From contig QNVD01000240.1 in the NCBI GenBank assembly GCA_004347925.1, positions 1 to 8,415 of the forward strand: a DNA stretch of 8,415 nucleotides, in the 5' to 3' direction. This DNA comes from Hadesarchaea archaeon (GTDB taxonomy: Archaea > Hadarchaeota > Hadarchaeia > Hadarchaeales > WYZ-LMO6). The notes under the pieces are model-generated. The model saw only the letters and a program-made list of their open reading frames with translations, did not search any database and was not told the origin of the DNA. The position numbers were made by a program, and so were the translations under genes. Numbering within the stretch: position 1 is the first letter of the stretch; each line of letters opens with the position of its first letter. Shown in pieces: positions 1 through 6,257 of the stretch.

Positions 1-490
1 GTGCTACGACGAGGAGCTGGAGCCCTACGGGGCCTGCAGGATCTGCGTGGTGGAGGTGGAGAGGGGAGGGAGGACCAGGACGGTGGCCTCCTGTTGCTAC
101 CCGGTGGAGGAGGGGCTGAAGGTGAGGACGGAGACCCCCAAGCTCCAGAGGATAAGGAGGGTGATCCTGGAGCTGGCCGCCGTCACCGCCGGGGAGGACG
201 TGGGAGGGGAGGTGAGGGCCCTGGCCCACAGGTACGGCGCGGATCTCTCCCGCTTCTCCTCGCTGGGCCTGGTGGAGCCCAGCAAGTGCATCCTCTGCGG
301 CCTCTGCGTGAGGAGGTGCACGGAGGCCCAGTGGGACAACGCGGTGGAGTTCGTGGGCAGGGGGGTGGAGAGGAGGGTGGCGCTCCTGCCCGGGAAGGAG
401 GAGGCCTGCAGGAACTGCTCCTACTGCTACAGGGTCTGCCCCACCGGCAGGATCACCTCCTTCGGCCCCAACCCGCCCTTCTCCCTCTGA
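1..490 (+). CDS. HoxU/NuoG-like iron-sulfur electron-transfer protein, 5' partial
   Basis: The reading frame enters at base 2 and ends at a TGA at 488-490, leaving 162 visible residues. The fragment opens in a plant-type [2Fe-2S] ferredoxin domain: Cys1, Cys12 and Cys15 of the visible part (C-x10-C-x2-C), then the VASC motif at Cys31. Two ferredoxin-like C-x2-C-x2-C-x3-C motifs follow, CILCGLCVRRC (from residue 96) and CRNCSYCYRVCP near the C-terminus, each expected to bind [4Fe-4S]. This order is that of HoxU and the N-terminal part of NuoG, which pass electrons between flavin subunits and hydrogenase or dehydrogenase partners. The H-x3-C-x2-C-x5-C cluster usual between these domains is not seen. 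About 30 N-terminal residues are probably missing. The partner enzyme lies outside the window, so hydrogenase or formate dehydrogenase cannot be decided. The stop lies one base from the converging gene at 492. Confidence 0.8.
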   Translation, partial: CYDEELEPYGACRICVVEVERGGRTRTVASCCYPVEEGLKVRTETPKLQRIRRVILELAAVTAGEDVGGEVRALAHRYGADLSRFSSLGLVEPSKCILCGLCVRRCTEAQWDNAVEFVGRGVERRVALLPGKEEACRNCSYCYRVCPTGRITSFGPNPPFSL

Positions 491-491
491 G

Positions 492-1145
492 CTACTCCAG
501 CTCCAGGATGAGGAGGGTGAGGATCTTCCCCAGCCAGAAGCGGAGGAGCTCCAGCACGGGCTCGTCCGTTCCCCAGGTGTAGAGGCCGTAGGTCCTGGGC
601 TCCTTCCCCCTGGAGAGGGGGACGAGCCTGGGAAGCTTCAGCTTTTCCGGCTCCTTCAGGGACTTCAGCTCCTCCACCAGCTCGTTGAAGGAGTCCAGGA
701 GCTCCTCGGGCGAGCGCTCCCCCTCGAAGGCCCTCTCCACCCCCACGGAGAGCTCCAGCGTTCTCAGGAGGAGGCGGTAGCGGGCGGAGAGGCGGGGGTC
801 CTCCAGCTCCCCCCTTATCCTGTCCGCGTTCTCCAGCACCCATCCCCAGAACCTGTACCGGAGGAGGCTCTCCCTCTCCTCCCACTCCTCCCTCACCTGC
901 ACGGTTTTCCTCAGCTCCTCCAGCAGCTCCCTCCTCTCCTCCTCCGCCAGCCTCTTTATGCCCCTGGAGGTGATCCGCACCCTTCCCCCCTCCTCCTCCA
1001 CCAGGCCCTCCGAGAGGAGGGCCCCCAGCTCCTCCTTCAGCCTGGACTCCTCCAGGCGGAGGCGCAGGGCCATCTCCTCCAGCTGCAGGAAGTGGGGGTG
1101 CTTCTCCCTCAGAAGCCTCAGCAGCTCCCTTCTGCTCTTCAGCAC
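492..1145 (-). CDS. Winged-helix-like protein of unknown family
   Basis: This 217-residue, charge-rich, mostly helical protein is not one I recognise. Residues 1-70 look like a winged helix-turn-helix: leucine-rich helices, a second helix pair around residues 22-47, then a short turn rich in Glu and Gly followed by RVRITSRGIKRL, the usual wing and following helix of archaeal MarR/PadR-like proteins. The rest is Glu/Arg/Leu-rich and helical, perhaps a dimerisation region, and ends in a hydrophobic stretch (LRFWLGKILTLLILELE). The start is GTG at 1145-1143 with GGAGG two bases upstream, closer than normal; the frame stays open upstream but has no better start. It is transcribed divergently from nfnAB across 107 bases, so a regulator of that operon or of itself is a reasonable inference, not shown. 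A function other than DNA binding remains possible. Confidence 0.75.
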   Translation of the reverse strand: MLKSRRELLRLLREKHPHFLQLEEMALRLRLEESRLKEELGALLSEGLVEEEGGRVRITSRGIKRLAEEERRELLEELRKTVQVREEWEERESLLRYRFWGWVLENADRIRGELEDPRLSARYRLLLRTLELSVGVERAFEGERSPEELLDSFNELVEELKSLKEPEKLKLPRLVPLSRGKEPRTYGLYTWGTDEPVLELLRFWLGKILTLLILELE

Positions 1146-1167
1146 TTCCTCCTTCTGAGCGGAGGAA
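1146..1167 (-). promoter_or_regulatory. Inverted repeat over the Shine-Dalgarno of the winged-helix gene
   Basis: TTCCTCC (1146-1152) and GGAGGAA (1161-1167) form a perfect 7-bp inverted repeat around an 8-base loop. On the minus-strand transcript the hairpin ends right before the GTG start and its 3' arm is the Shine-Dalgarno sequence, so the folded RNA would hide it. It could equally be a DNA operator for autoregulation. Because the region is rich in GGAGG-type words, a chance repeat is quite possible. Confidence 0.35.
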
Positions 1168-1222
1168 AAAAACCCTATGCGTGTATGTATCGAGAGGGGG
1201 AAGGAGCGGGGAGGGCGATTGG

Positions 1223-1229
1223 TTTTTAA
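1223..1229 (+). promoter_or_regulatory. TATA-like box of nfnAB
   Basis: TTTTTAA stands out in a GC-rich spacer. Its centre is about 27 bases before the nfnA ATG at 1253. Archaeal TATA boxes lie about 26 bases before the transcription start, so the mRNA would begin almost at the start codon and be nearly leaderless. A GGAG at 1242-1245 also fits as a Shine-Dalgarno if transcription starts earlier. Confidence 0.55.
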
Positions 1230-1252
1230 GGGAGGGGCTTCGGAGTTGATGG

Positions 1253-2080
1253 ATGTTCAGGATCCTCTCCAAGGAGTTCCTCTGTCCCACCGTGGCCAGG
1301 TTCGAGATCGAGGCCCCCCTCATCGCCAGGAAGGCCCAGCCCGGCCAGTTCGTGATCCTGAGGATAGACGAGAGGGGGGAGAGGATACCCCTCACCCTCA
1401 ACGACTGGTCCCCCGAGAGGGGAACCATCACGCTGGTGGCACTGGAGGCCGGGGCCACCACGAGGAGGCTGAACTCCCTGAAGGCCGGGGATCACCTGGC
1501 CGACGTGGTGGGTCCGCTGGGGAGGCCGGCGGAGATAGGGAGGTACGGGACGGTGGCGTGCGTGGGGGGAGGGGTGGGGATAGCGTGCATCTATCCGGAG
1601 GTGAGGGCCTTCAAGGCCGCGGGCAATCGCGTGATCTCCATCATAGGGGCCAGGACCAAGGAGCTCCTCATCTTCGAGGAGGAGATCAGGAGGTTCAGCG
1701 ACGAGCTCCACGTCACCACGGACGACGGCTCCTACGCCAGGAAGGGCTTCGTGAGCGACGTGCTGAGGGAGCTGCTGGAGAAGGGAAGGAAGATCGACCT
1801 GGTGGTGGCGGTGGGACCCGTGCCCATGATGAAGGCGGTGGCGGAGGTCACCAGGCCTCACGGGGTGAAGACGGTGGTGAGCCTGAACCCCATCATGGTG
1901 GACGGCACGGGGATGTGCGGGTGCTGCAGGGTGGAGGTGGGGGGGAAGACCAGGTTCGCCTGCGTGGACGGCCCGGAGTTCGACGCCCACCAGGTGGACT
2001 TCGACCTGCTGGCGGCCAGGAACCGCCGCTACCTGGAGGAGGAGAGGATAGCCCTGGAGAGGCTGAAGGGGGGGAGGTGA
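1253..2080 (+). CDS. nfnA: NfnA/SudB: FAD- and [2Fe-2S]-containing small subunit of ferredoxin:NADP oxidoreductase (sulfide dehydrogenase beta)
   Basis: This 275-residue protein belongs to the ferredoxin-NADP reductase superfamily. Residues 1-100 form the flavin-binding barrel, with GERIPLTLND (42-51) in the flavin-contact position. A nucleotide-binding domain follows, with GGGVG at 105-109. The C-terminal [2Fe-2S] segment has Cys222, Cys225 and Cys237 in the family pattern GMC-x2-C...FACVDGPEFD; an additional Cys224 replaces the usual Gly or Ser. In characterised Nfn enzymes one cluster ligand is an Asp; Asp217 is a candidate. In bacteria and Thermococcales the NfnAB pair couples NADH, NADPH and ferredoxin by electron bifurcation, and the Pyrococcus homologue also acts as a sulfide dehydrogenase or polysulfide reductase. 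Length and order match the family. The ATG start has GGAG seven bases upstream. The next gene follows with no gap. Which reaction dominates cannot be read from sequence. Confidence 0.9.
   Translation: MFRILSKEFLCPTVARFEIEAPLIARKAQPGQFVILRIDERGERIPLTLNDWSPERGTITLVALEAGATTRRLNSLKAGDHLADVVGPLGRPAEIGRYGTVACVGGGVGIACIYPEVRAFKAAGNRVISIIGARTKELLIFEEEIRRFSDELHVTTDDGSYARKGFVSDVLRELLEKGRKIDLVVAVGPVPMMKAVAEVTRPHGVKTVVSLNPIMVDGTGMCGCCRVEVGGKTRFACVDGPEFDAHQVDFDLLAARNRRYLEEERIALERLKGGR
2073..2080 (+). promoter_or_regulatory. Shine-Dalgarno of nfnB inside the nfnA stop
   Basis: GGAGGTGA matches the archaeal anti-Shine-Dalgarno perfectly and its last three bases are the nfnA TGA. It directly abuts the GTG start at 2081, so the GGAGG core is only three bases from the start. 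The next in-frame starts, GTG 2096 and ATG 2114, are too far away and would cut off the conserved family N-terminus. The arrangement implies translational coupling. Confidence 0.6.
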
Positions 2081-3520
2081 GTGGCGGCCAAGATCGTGCC
2101 CAGGAAGTACCCGATGCCCGAGCAGGACCCGAAGGTGAGGATCAGGAACTTCAACGAGGTCCCGCTGGGGCAGGACCCGGAGACGGTGAAGCTGGAGGCG
2201 GCCAGGTGCCTGCGGTGCAAGCCCGCGAAGGGGAAGACCGTACCCCCCTGCGTGGAGGGGTGCCCGGTGGGGGTGGACATCCCGGGCTTCCTGGCCCTGG
2301 CCAGGGAGGGGAGGTTCGAGGAGGCCATAGCCCTGATCAAGGAGAAGAACGCCCTCCCGGCTATCTGCGGCAGGGTCTGCCCCTACGAGAACCAGTGCGA
2401 GGGGGCCTGCACGCTGGGGAAGAAGTACGAGCCCGTGGGGATAGGGAGGGTGGAGCGCTTCCTGGCGGACTGGGAGAGGGCCAGGGGCTTCAGGGTGCCC
2501 CCGCGCCCCGCCCCCACCGGGAAGAGGGTGGCGGTGGTGGGCTCGGGACCGGCGGGCCTGACGGCGGCCGCGGACCTGGCCAGGAGGGGGCACGCGGTGA
2601 CCATCTTCGAGGCCCTTCACGCCCCAGGAGGGGTGCTGGTGTACGGGATCCCGGAGTTCAGGCTGCCCAAGGAGATCGTGAGGGCGGAGGTGGAGTACGT
2701 GAAGAGCCTGGGGGTGGAGGTGAAGGTGGACGTGGTGGTGGGGAAGACCGTCACGCTGGAGGAGCTCAGGCGGGAGTACGACGCGGTGTTCGTGGCCACG
2801 GGGGCGGGCCTCCCCAACTTCATGAGGATCCCCGGGGAGAACCTGAACGGGATCTACTCGGCCAACGAGTTCCTCACCCGCACCAACCTGATGAAGGCCT
2901 ACCTCTTCCCCGAGTACGACACCCCCACCAAGGTGGGGAGGAGGGTGGCCACCATAGGGGCGGGTAACGTGGCCATGGACTGCGCCAGGACCGCCCTGAG
3001 GCTGGGGGCGGAGGAGTCCTACATCATCTACAGGCGCTCCAGGGCGGAGATGCCGGCCAGGAGGGAGGAGATCCAGAGGGCGGAGGAGGAGGGGGTGAAG
3101 TTCCTGCTCCTCACCCTCCCCAAGAGGTACCTGGGGGACGAGAAGGGCTGGGTGAGGGAGGTGGAGTGCGTGAGGATGCAGCTGGGGGAGCCGGACGAGT
3201 CGGGGAGGAGGAGGCCCGTGGAGATACCGGGCTCGGAGTTCAGGATCCAGGTGGACACGGTGGTGGTGGCCATAGGCCAGAGCCCCAACCCCCTGGTCCC
3301 CGCCACCACCCCCGGCCTGAAGACCAGCAGGTGGGGGACCATCCTGGTGGACGAGGAGGGGAGGACCTCCCTGGAGGGGGTCTGGGCGGGGGGTGACATC
3401 ACCACCGGGGAGGCCACCGTGATCCTGGCCATGGGGGCGGGTAAGAGGGCGGCGGCCTCCATCCACGAGTACCTCAGCGGGAAGCCCTGGCCCAGGGACT
3501 GGAGGCCCGTCAACGGCTAG
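2081..3520 (+). CDS. nfnB: NfnB/SudA: large flavoprotein subunit (GltA-like glutamate synthase small-chain family)
   Basis: The 479-residue product matches the usual length (about 470) of NfnB, SudA and glutamate synthase small chain. The N-terminus carries cysteines for two [4Fe-4S] clusters: Cys43, Cys46, Cys57, Cys61 and then Cys96, Cys100, Cys106, Cys110. A GSGPAG FAD-binding fold is at 154-159, a second dinucleotide fold (GAGNVA) for NAD(P)H at 293-298, and the FAD-contacting GGDITTGEATVILAMGAG segment contains Asp439. In NfnAB this subunit holds the second FAD and the ferredoxin-side clusters; in glutamate synthase the same fold supplies electrons to the large subunit. The adjoining nfnA and the absence of a glutamate synthase large chain in the window favour the Nfn/Sud role. 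It starts with GTG directly after the nfnA stop. The TAG is followed within nine bases by a new TATA-like box, so the operon probably ends here. Confidence 0.9.
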   Translation: MAAKIVPRKYPMPEQDPKVRIRNFNEVPLGQDPETVKLEAARCLRCKPAKGKTVPPCVEGCPVGVDIPGFLALAREGRFEEAIALIKEKNALPAICGRVCPYENQCEGACTLGKKYEPVGIGRVERFLADWERARGFRVPPRPAPTGKRVAVVGSGPAGLTAAADLARRGHAVTIFEALHAPGGVLVYGIPEFRLPKEIVRAEVEYVKSLGVEVKVDVVVGKTVTLEELRREYDAVFVATGAGLPNFMRIPGENLNGIYSANEFLTRTNLMKAYLFPEYDTPTKVGRRVATIGAGNVAMDCARTALRLGAEESYIIYRRSRAEMPARREEIQRAEEEGVKFLLLTLPKRYLGDEKGWVREVECVRMQLGEPDESGRRRPVEIPGSEFRIQVDTVVVAIGQSPNPLVPATTPGLKTSRWGTILVDEEGRTSLEGVWAGGDITTGEATVILAMGAGKRAAASIHEYLSGKPWPRDWRPVNG

Positions 3521-3528
3521 GGGCCACC

Positions 3529-3537
3529 TTTTTAAAT
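3529..3537 (+). promoter_or_regulatory. TATA-like box of the PRC-barrel gene
   Basis: TTTTTAAAT is the best TATA-like match in the window and lies between the nfnB stop and the PRC-barrel gene. A transcript starting about 26 bases after its centre would begin near 3559, downstream of the first possible GTG at 3543. This bears on which start codon is used. Confidence 0.6.
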
Positions 3538-3542
3538 CCGGA

Positions 3543-3956
3543 GTGGAGAGCAGGTTGGGGGAAAGCTTGGGACAGGTGCTGGCCAGCAGGCTGCGGGGCA
3601 TGACGGTGGTGACGGACCGGGGCCTGCACCTGGGGAGGCTCTCGGACCTGATGATAGACGAGAACACCGGGGCCATCCTCTCCCTGGTGATAAAGCCCGC
3701 GGAGAAGGGGCTGCTGGACAACCTTCCCAAGGACGACAAGGGGATGCCGGTGATCTCCTACAGCTCCGTGATAGCCATCAAGGAGCTCATCGTGGTGAAC
3801 GAGAGGGTGCTGGCCATCCACCAGATGAAGGCCTCCACCTCGGAGGTCACACCCGTCGCCCCCTCCGCTCCGGCCCCCGCGGGTCCCGCGGCCGCTCAGG
3901 GTGCCGCGCCCGGGACGGCCCAGGCCGGTCAGACCGGTCCGGCCCCCTCCGGCTGA
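3543..3956 (+). CDS. PRC-barrel domain protein
   Basis: The 137-residue product has one PRC-barrel domain at roughly residues 15-95. Family features are RGMTVVTDRGLHLGRLSDL, then DENTGAILSLVI, a polar loop with PKDDKGMPVISYSSVIAI, and VVNERVLAI. PRC barrels are small beta-barrels found in photosynthetic reaction-centre H subunits, the ribosome maturation factor RimM and many archaeal stand-alone proteins of unknown job; some archaeal ones act in cell division. The last 40 or so residues are a low-complexity tail rich in Ala, Pro and Gly, likely disordered. The GTG at 3543 gives the longest frame, but it lies only about 10 bases after the TATA-like box; TTG 3555, TTG 3567 or GTG 3576 would fit the promoter better and all keep the barrel intact. 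The stop is one base from the converging phosphoesterase stop. Confidence 0.8.
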   Translation: MESRLGESLGQVLASRLRGMTVVTDRGLHLGRLSDLMIDENTGAILSLVIKPAEKGLLDNLPKDDKGMPVISYSSVIAIKELIVVNERVLAIHQMKASTSEVTPVAPSAPAPAGPAAAQGAAPGTAQAGQTGPAPSG

Positions 3957-3957
3957 G

Positions 3958-4647
3958 TCACCAGCCCACGTACAGGCGGGAGGCCAGCTCGGGGGGAAGG
4001 CCCGCCTTCCTTATTCCCTCCGCCGCCCTGTCGATGTCGTACTCCACCCTCCTGAACTCCGCCTCCGCCTCCCCGTCCTCCAGCGTGAGCACCAGGTAGC
4101 TGGCCCTGGGGTCCCTGTCCCTGGGCTGCCCCACCCCTCCCGGGTTGAGCACCAGCTTCCCCTGGATCACCCTCCGCATGGGAACGTGGGTGTGGCCCAG
4201 CAGGATCACCTGGGCCTCCACCCCCCTCACCAGCTCCAGCAGCTGGCGCTGGGGGAGGTCGGGGAAGACGTACTCGAAGAGGGGATCGCGGGGGGAGCCG
4301 TGCACCAGGTAGATCCTCACCCCCTCCCTGGTCAGCCTGAGCTCCTCCGGAAGGGAGCGGAGGTAGCGGCGGTTCTCCTCGGTGAGCCTCTCCCTCGTCC
4401 AGAGGGCGGCCCTCCTGGCGGAGGGGTTGAACCACTCCACCTCCCCGGTGACCGCCGCGTAGTCGTGGTTCCCCATCACCGCGGGGATTCCCCTCCTGCG
4501 CAGGAGGTCCACCACCTCGTTGGGCTGGGAGGCGTAGCCCACCAGGTCCCCGGCGCAGAGGATCTCGTCCACCCTCCCCAGGTCCTCCAGCACCGCCTCC
4601 AGGGCGGGGAGGTTGGAGTGGACGTCGGAGATCACCGCGATCCTCAT
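3958..4647 (-). CDS. Metallophosphoesterase, YfcE/MJ0936-like
   Basis: This 229-residue calcineurin-like phosphoesterase has all the metal-binding motifs in order: DVH (8-10), GDLVGY (33-38), GNHD (59-62), VHGSP (115-119) and GHTH (151-154). Asp8, His10, Asp34, Asn60, His116, His152 and His154 are expected to bind two divalent metals. Homologues such as MJ0936 and YfcE hydrolyse phosphodiesters in vitro, and the natural substrate is mostly unknown. The protein looks cytoplasmic, with no signal peptide. The ATG at 4647-4645 overlaps the elp3 stop as ATGA, and GGTGGGGAG lies just upstream within elp3, so it is probably translated by coupling to elp3. The frame stays open far upstream, but that part is antisense-like translation of elp3 in another frame and shows no phosphoesterase features. 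A role in RNA end processing is a guess from the neighbour only. Confidence 0.9.
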   Translation of the reverse strand: MRIAVISDVHSNLPALEAVLEDLGRVDEILCAGDLVGYASQPNEVVDLLRRRGIPAVMGNHDYAAVTGEVEWFNPSARRAALWTRERLTEENRRYLRSLPEELRLTREGVRIYLVHGSPRDPLFEYVFPDLPQRQLLELVRGVEAQVILLGHTHVPMRRVIQGKLVLNPGGVGQPRDRDPRASYLVLTLEDGEAEAEFRRVEYDIDRAAEGIRKAGLPPELASRLYVGW

Positions 4648-6045
4648 CTCCCCACCTTCCTGCACATGTAGGGCCCCTCCCTCCTGTACCCCAGCCTCCG
4701 GTAGTACTCCCTCACCCCTATCCCGGAGAGCACCGCCACCCTCTCCCTCCCCCTCTCCTCCGCCAGGCGCTCCGCCTCCCCCAGCAGGGCCCTCCCCAGC
4801 CCCCGGTGCTGCCAGGCCCCCTCCGGGGGCCTCTCCCCCACGGGCACCAGGGGGCCGTAGACGTGCAGCTCCCTCACCACCGCCGCCCCCTCCAGCTCGG
4901 GGCGGTGGGCGCGGGGGGAGGGGAGCCTGAGCCTGAGGAGGGCCACCAGCACGTCCCTCTCCGGGTCCTCCCAGGAGAGGAAGAGCTCCTCTCCTCCCGA
5001 GGCCCGGTACTCCCTGAGCACCAGCACCAGCTCCTCCCCGTCCAGCTCTCCCCTGAACCGCCCCACCTCCCTGCACCTGATGCACCTGCACCTGAGGCCC
5101 AGGGAGGCCATCCTCTCCTGCACCAGGGCCCTCAGGTCCCCCCTCTCCGGCCCCGCGGAGGGGAGGTTGACCGGGATGTCCCTCTGCACCCTCTGGATCC
5201 TAACCCAGGGGGGGACCAGGCTCTTGATCCTCGCCAGCAGGTCCACCAGCTCCTCCAGGGGGTAGGGGCGGTACTCCCCCCTCCTCCACCTCTCGTGCAG
5301 CTCCGTGCCCGGCATCACCAGCGTGGGGTAGAGCTTCACCGCGTCGGGCCTGAAGCCCTCCTCCTCGAAGACCCTCCTGCAGCTCTGCAGGTCCCTCTCG
5401 GGATCGGAGCCGGGGAGGCCGAGCATGAGGTGGTACACCACCGCCATCCCCGCGTCCCTGGCCGCCCGGGTGGCCTCCTCCACCTCCCTCACCCCGTGCC
5501 CCCTCCCGGCCTCCCTCAGGAGCCCCTCGTCCACCGCCTGCACCCCCAGCTCCACCCTGGTGGCCCCCAGCTCCAGCATCAGGTCCACCTCCCCCTCCCC
5601 GCACCGGTCCGGCCTGGTCTCCAGCCCCAGGTCGCTCCACCCTCACCCTGGCGCGCTCCGCCTCGGCCTGGGCCTCCTCCAGAGTGGCGTGGCGGGAGCC
5701 GGTGAGGGCGTCCAGGCACTCCTTCACGAACCACCTCAGGTACTCCCGGGGGTAGGAGGTGAGGGTTCCCCCGAAGAGGAGGAGCTCCACCTTGTCCACC
5801 CTGTGCCCTATCCCCTCCAGCTGCTCCATCCTGCTCCTCACCTGCAGGAAGGGATCGTAGCCGCACTGCAGGGCGCGGGCGGAGGCGGGCTCCTTCCCCG
5901 TGTAGGACTGGGGGGTCCCCCACTCCGGCCCGCCGGGGCAGTACACGCACCTCCCGTGGGGGCAGGGGCGGGGCTCCACCATGGCGGTGATCACGCACAC
6001 CCCGCTCAGGTTGCGCACGGGCTTCCTCATCCTGAGGGCGCTCAT
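4644..6045 (-). CDS. elp3: Elp3-like tRNA uridine-34 modification enzyme, interrupted by a one-base frameshift
   Basis: Elp3 uses radical SAM chemistry and acetyl-CoA to make the cm5U-type modification at the wobble uridine of tRNA. The start ATG at 6045 leads into RKPVRNLSG and the radical SAM cysteines Cys28, Cys33 and Cys36 (C-x4-C-x2-C, followed by PGG), then GTPQSYTGKEP, GHRVDKVELL and ETRPD. Near residues 319-324 is CRCIRC of the zinc-binding region, and the C-terminus is a GNAT acetyltransferase domain with QHRGLGR (about 412-418) and SGIGVREYYRRLGY. The frame shifts after residue 135: the gene is 1402 bases, one over a multiple of three, and removing one G of the GGG at 5642-5640 joins both halves into 466 residues without a gap. 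The usual archaeal N-terminal segment of about 50-85 residues before RKPVR is absent. Alternatives are a sequencing error, a recent mutation or a real recoding event. Confidence 0.85.
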
Positions 6046-6141
6046 CTTCCCCCTTCTCCCCCCGAGAAAAAGAAATTGCCGCAAGTGGGGCGGGGGTGAA
6101 CCGGGAGAAATTTCGTCTTTTTTCACCGATTCTGAAGGAAT
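6046..6141. promoter_or_regulatory. Probable divergent promoter region between elp3 and the small ORF
   Basis: This is the most AT-rich stretch of the right half. It holds the palindrome GAAATTTC (6107-6114), a T-run around 6118-6123 and AGAAATTG (6071-6078). GAAATTTC lies about 30 bases before the small-ORF ATG and could serve as its TATA element; AGAAATTG lies about 28 bases before the elp3 ATG on the other strand. None is a good consensus match, so exact sites are uncertain. Confidence 0.3.
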
Positions 6142-6231
6142 ATGAAGTGGGTGAAGCGGGAGCGGTTCGGGAAGATCCCGGCCAGGTGCTACATCAGCAA
6201 ACCCATCAGGATCCTGGAGGAGAAGAAGTAG
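6142..6231 (+). CDS. Small basic hypothetical protein (29 residues)
   Basis: An ATG preceded by GAAGGAA opens a 29-codon frame ending in TAG. The product begins MKWVKRERFGKIPARCY and ends ISKPIRILEEKK; ten of its residues are Lys or Arg, so it is strongly basic and could bind nucleic acid. I do not recognise the family. Support for coding comes from codon use: 28 of 29 codons end in G or C, as in the neighbouring genes, whereas the flanking spacer is clearly less GC-rich. It lies alone between elp3 (divergent) and the possible RNA upstream of hel308. It may be a genuine micro-protein, the leader peptide of the hel308 transcript, or the remnant of a longer gene. Confidence 0.4.
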   Translation: MKWVKRERFGKIPARCYISKPIRILEEKK

Positions 6232-6257
6232 GGGCAGTGGTTCTGTTAGTTCCAGCC

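Noticed and set aside
1177..2967. A long plus-strand frame of 596 codons overlapping nfnAB.
   Set aside because: It is a Gly/Arg/Glu-rich shifted translation of nfnA and nfnB; no family features.
1226..3739. A long open minus-strand frame of 837 codons opposite nfnAB.
   Set aside because: Composition is Pro/His/Leu-rich with no domain motifs, and the plus strand encodes two clear enzymes.
4648..5091. N-terminal extension of the metallophosphoesterase frame.
   Set aside because: It overlaps the elp3 GNAT domain in another frame and is Gly/Arg-rich filler; the family starts at MRIAVISDVH.
6165..6185. A T-arm-like string (GGTTCGGGAAGATCCCG) suggesting a tRNA.
   Set aside because: It lies within the small ORF, and no acceptor, D or anticodon arms can be placed around it.
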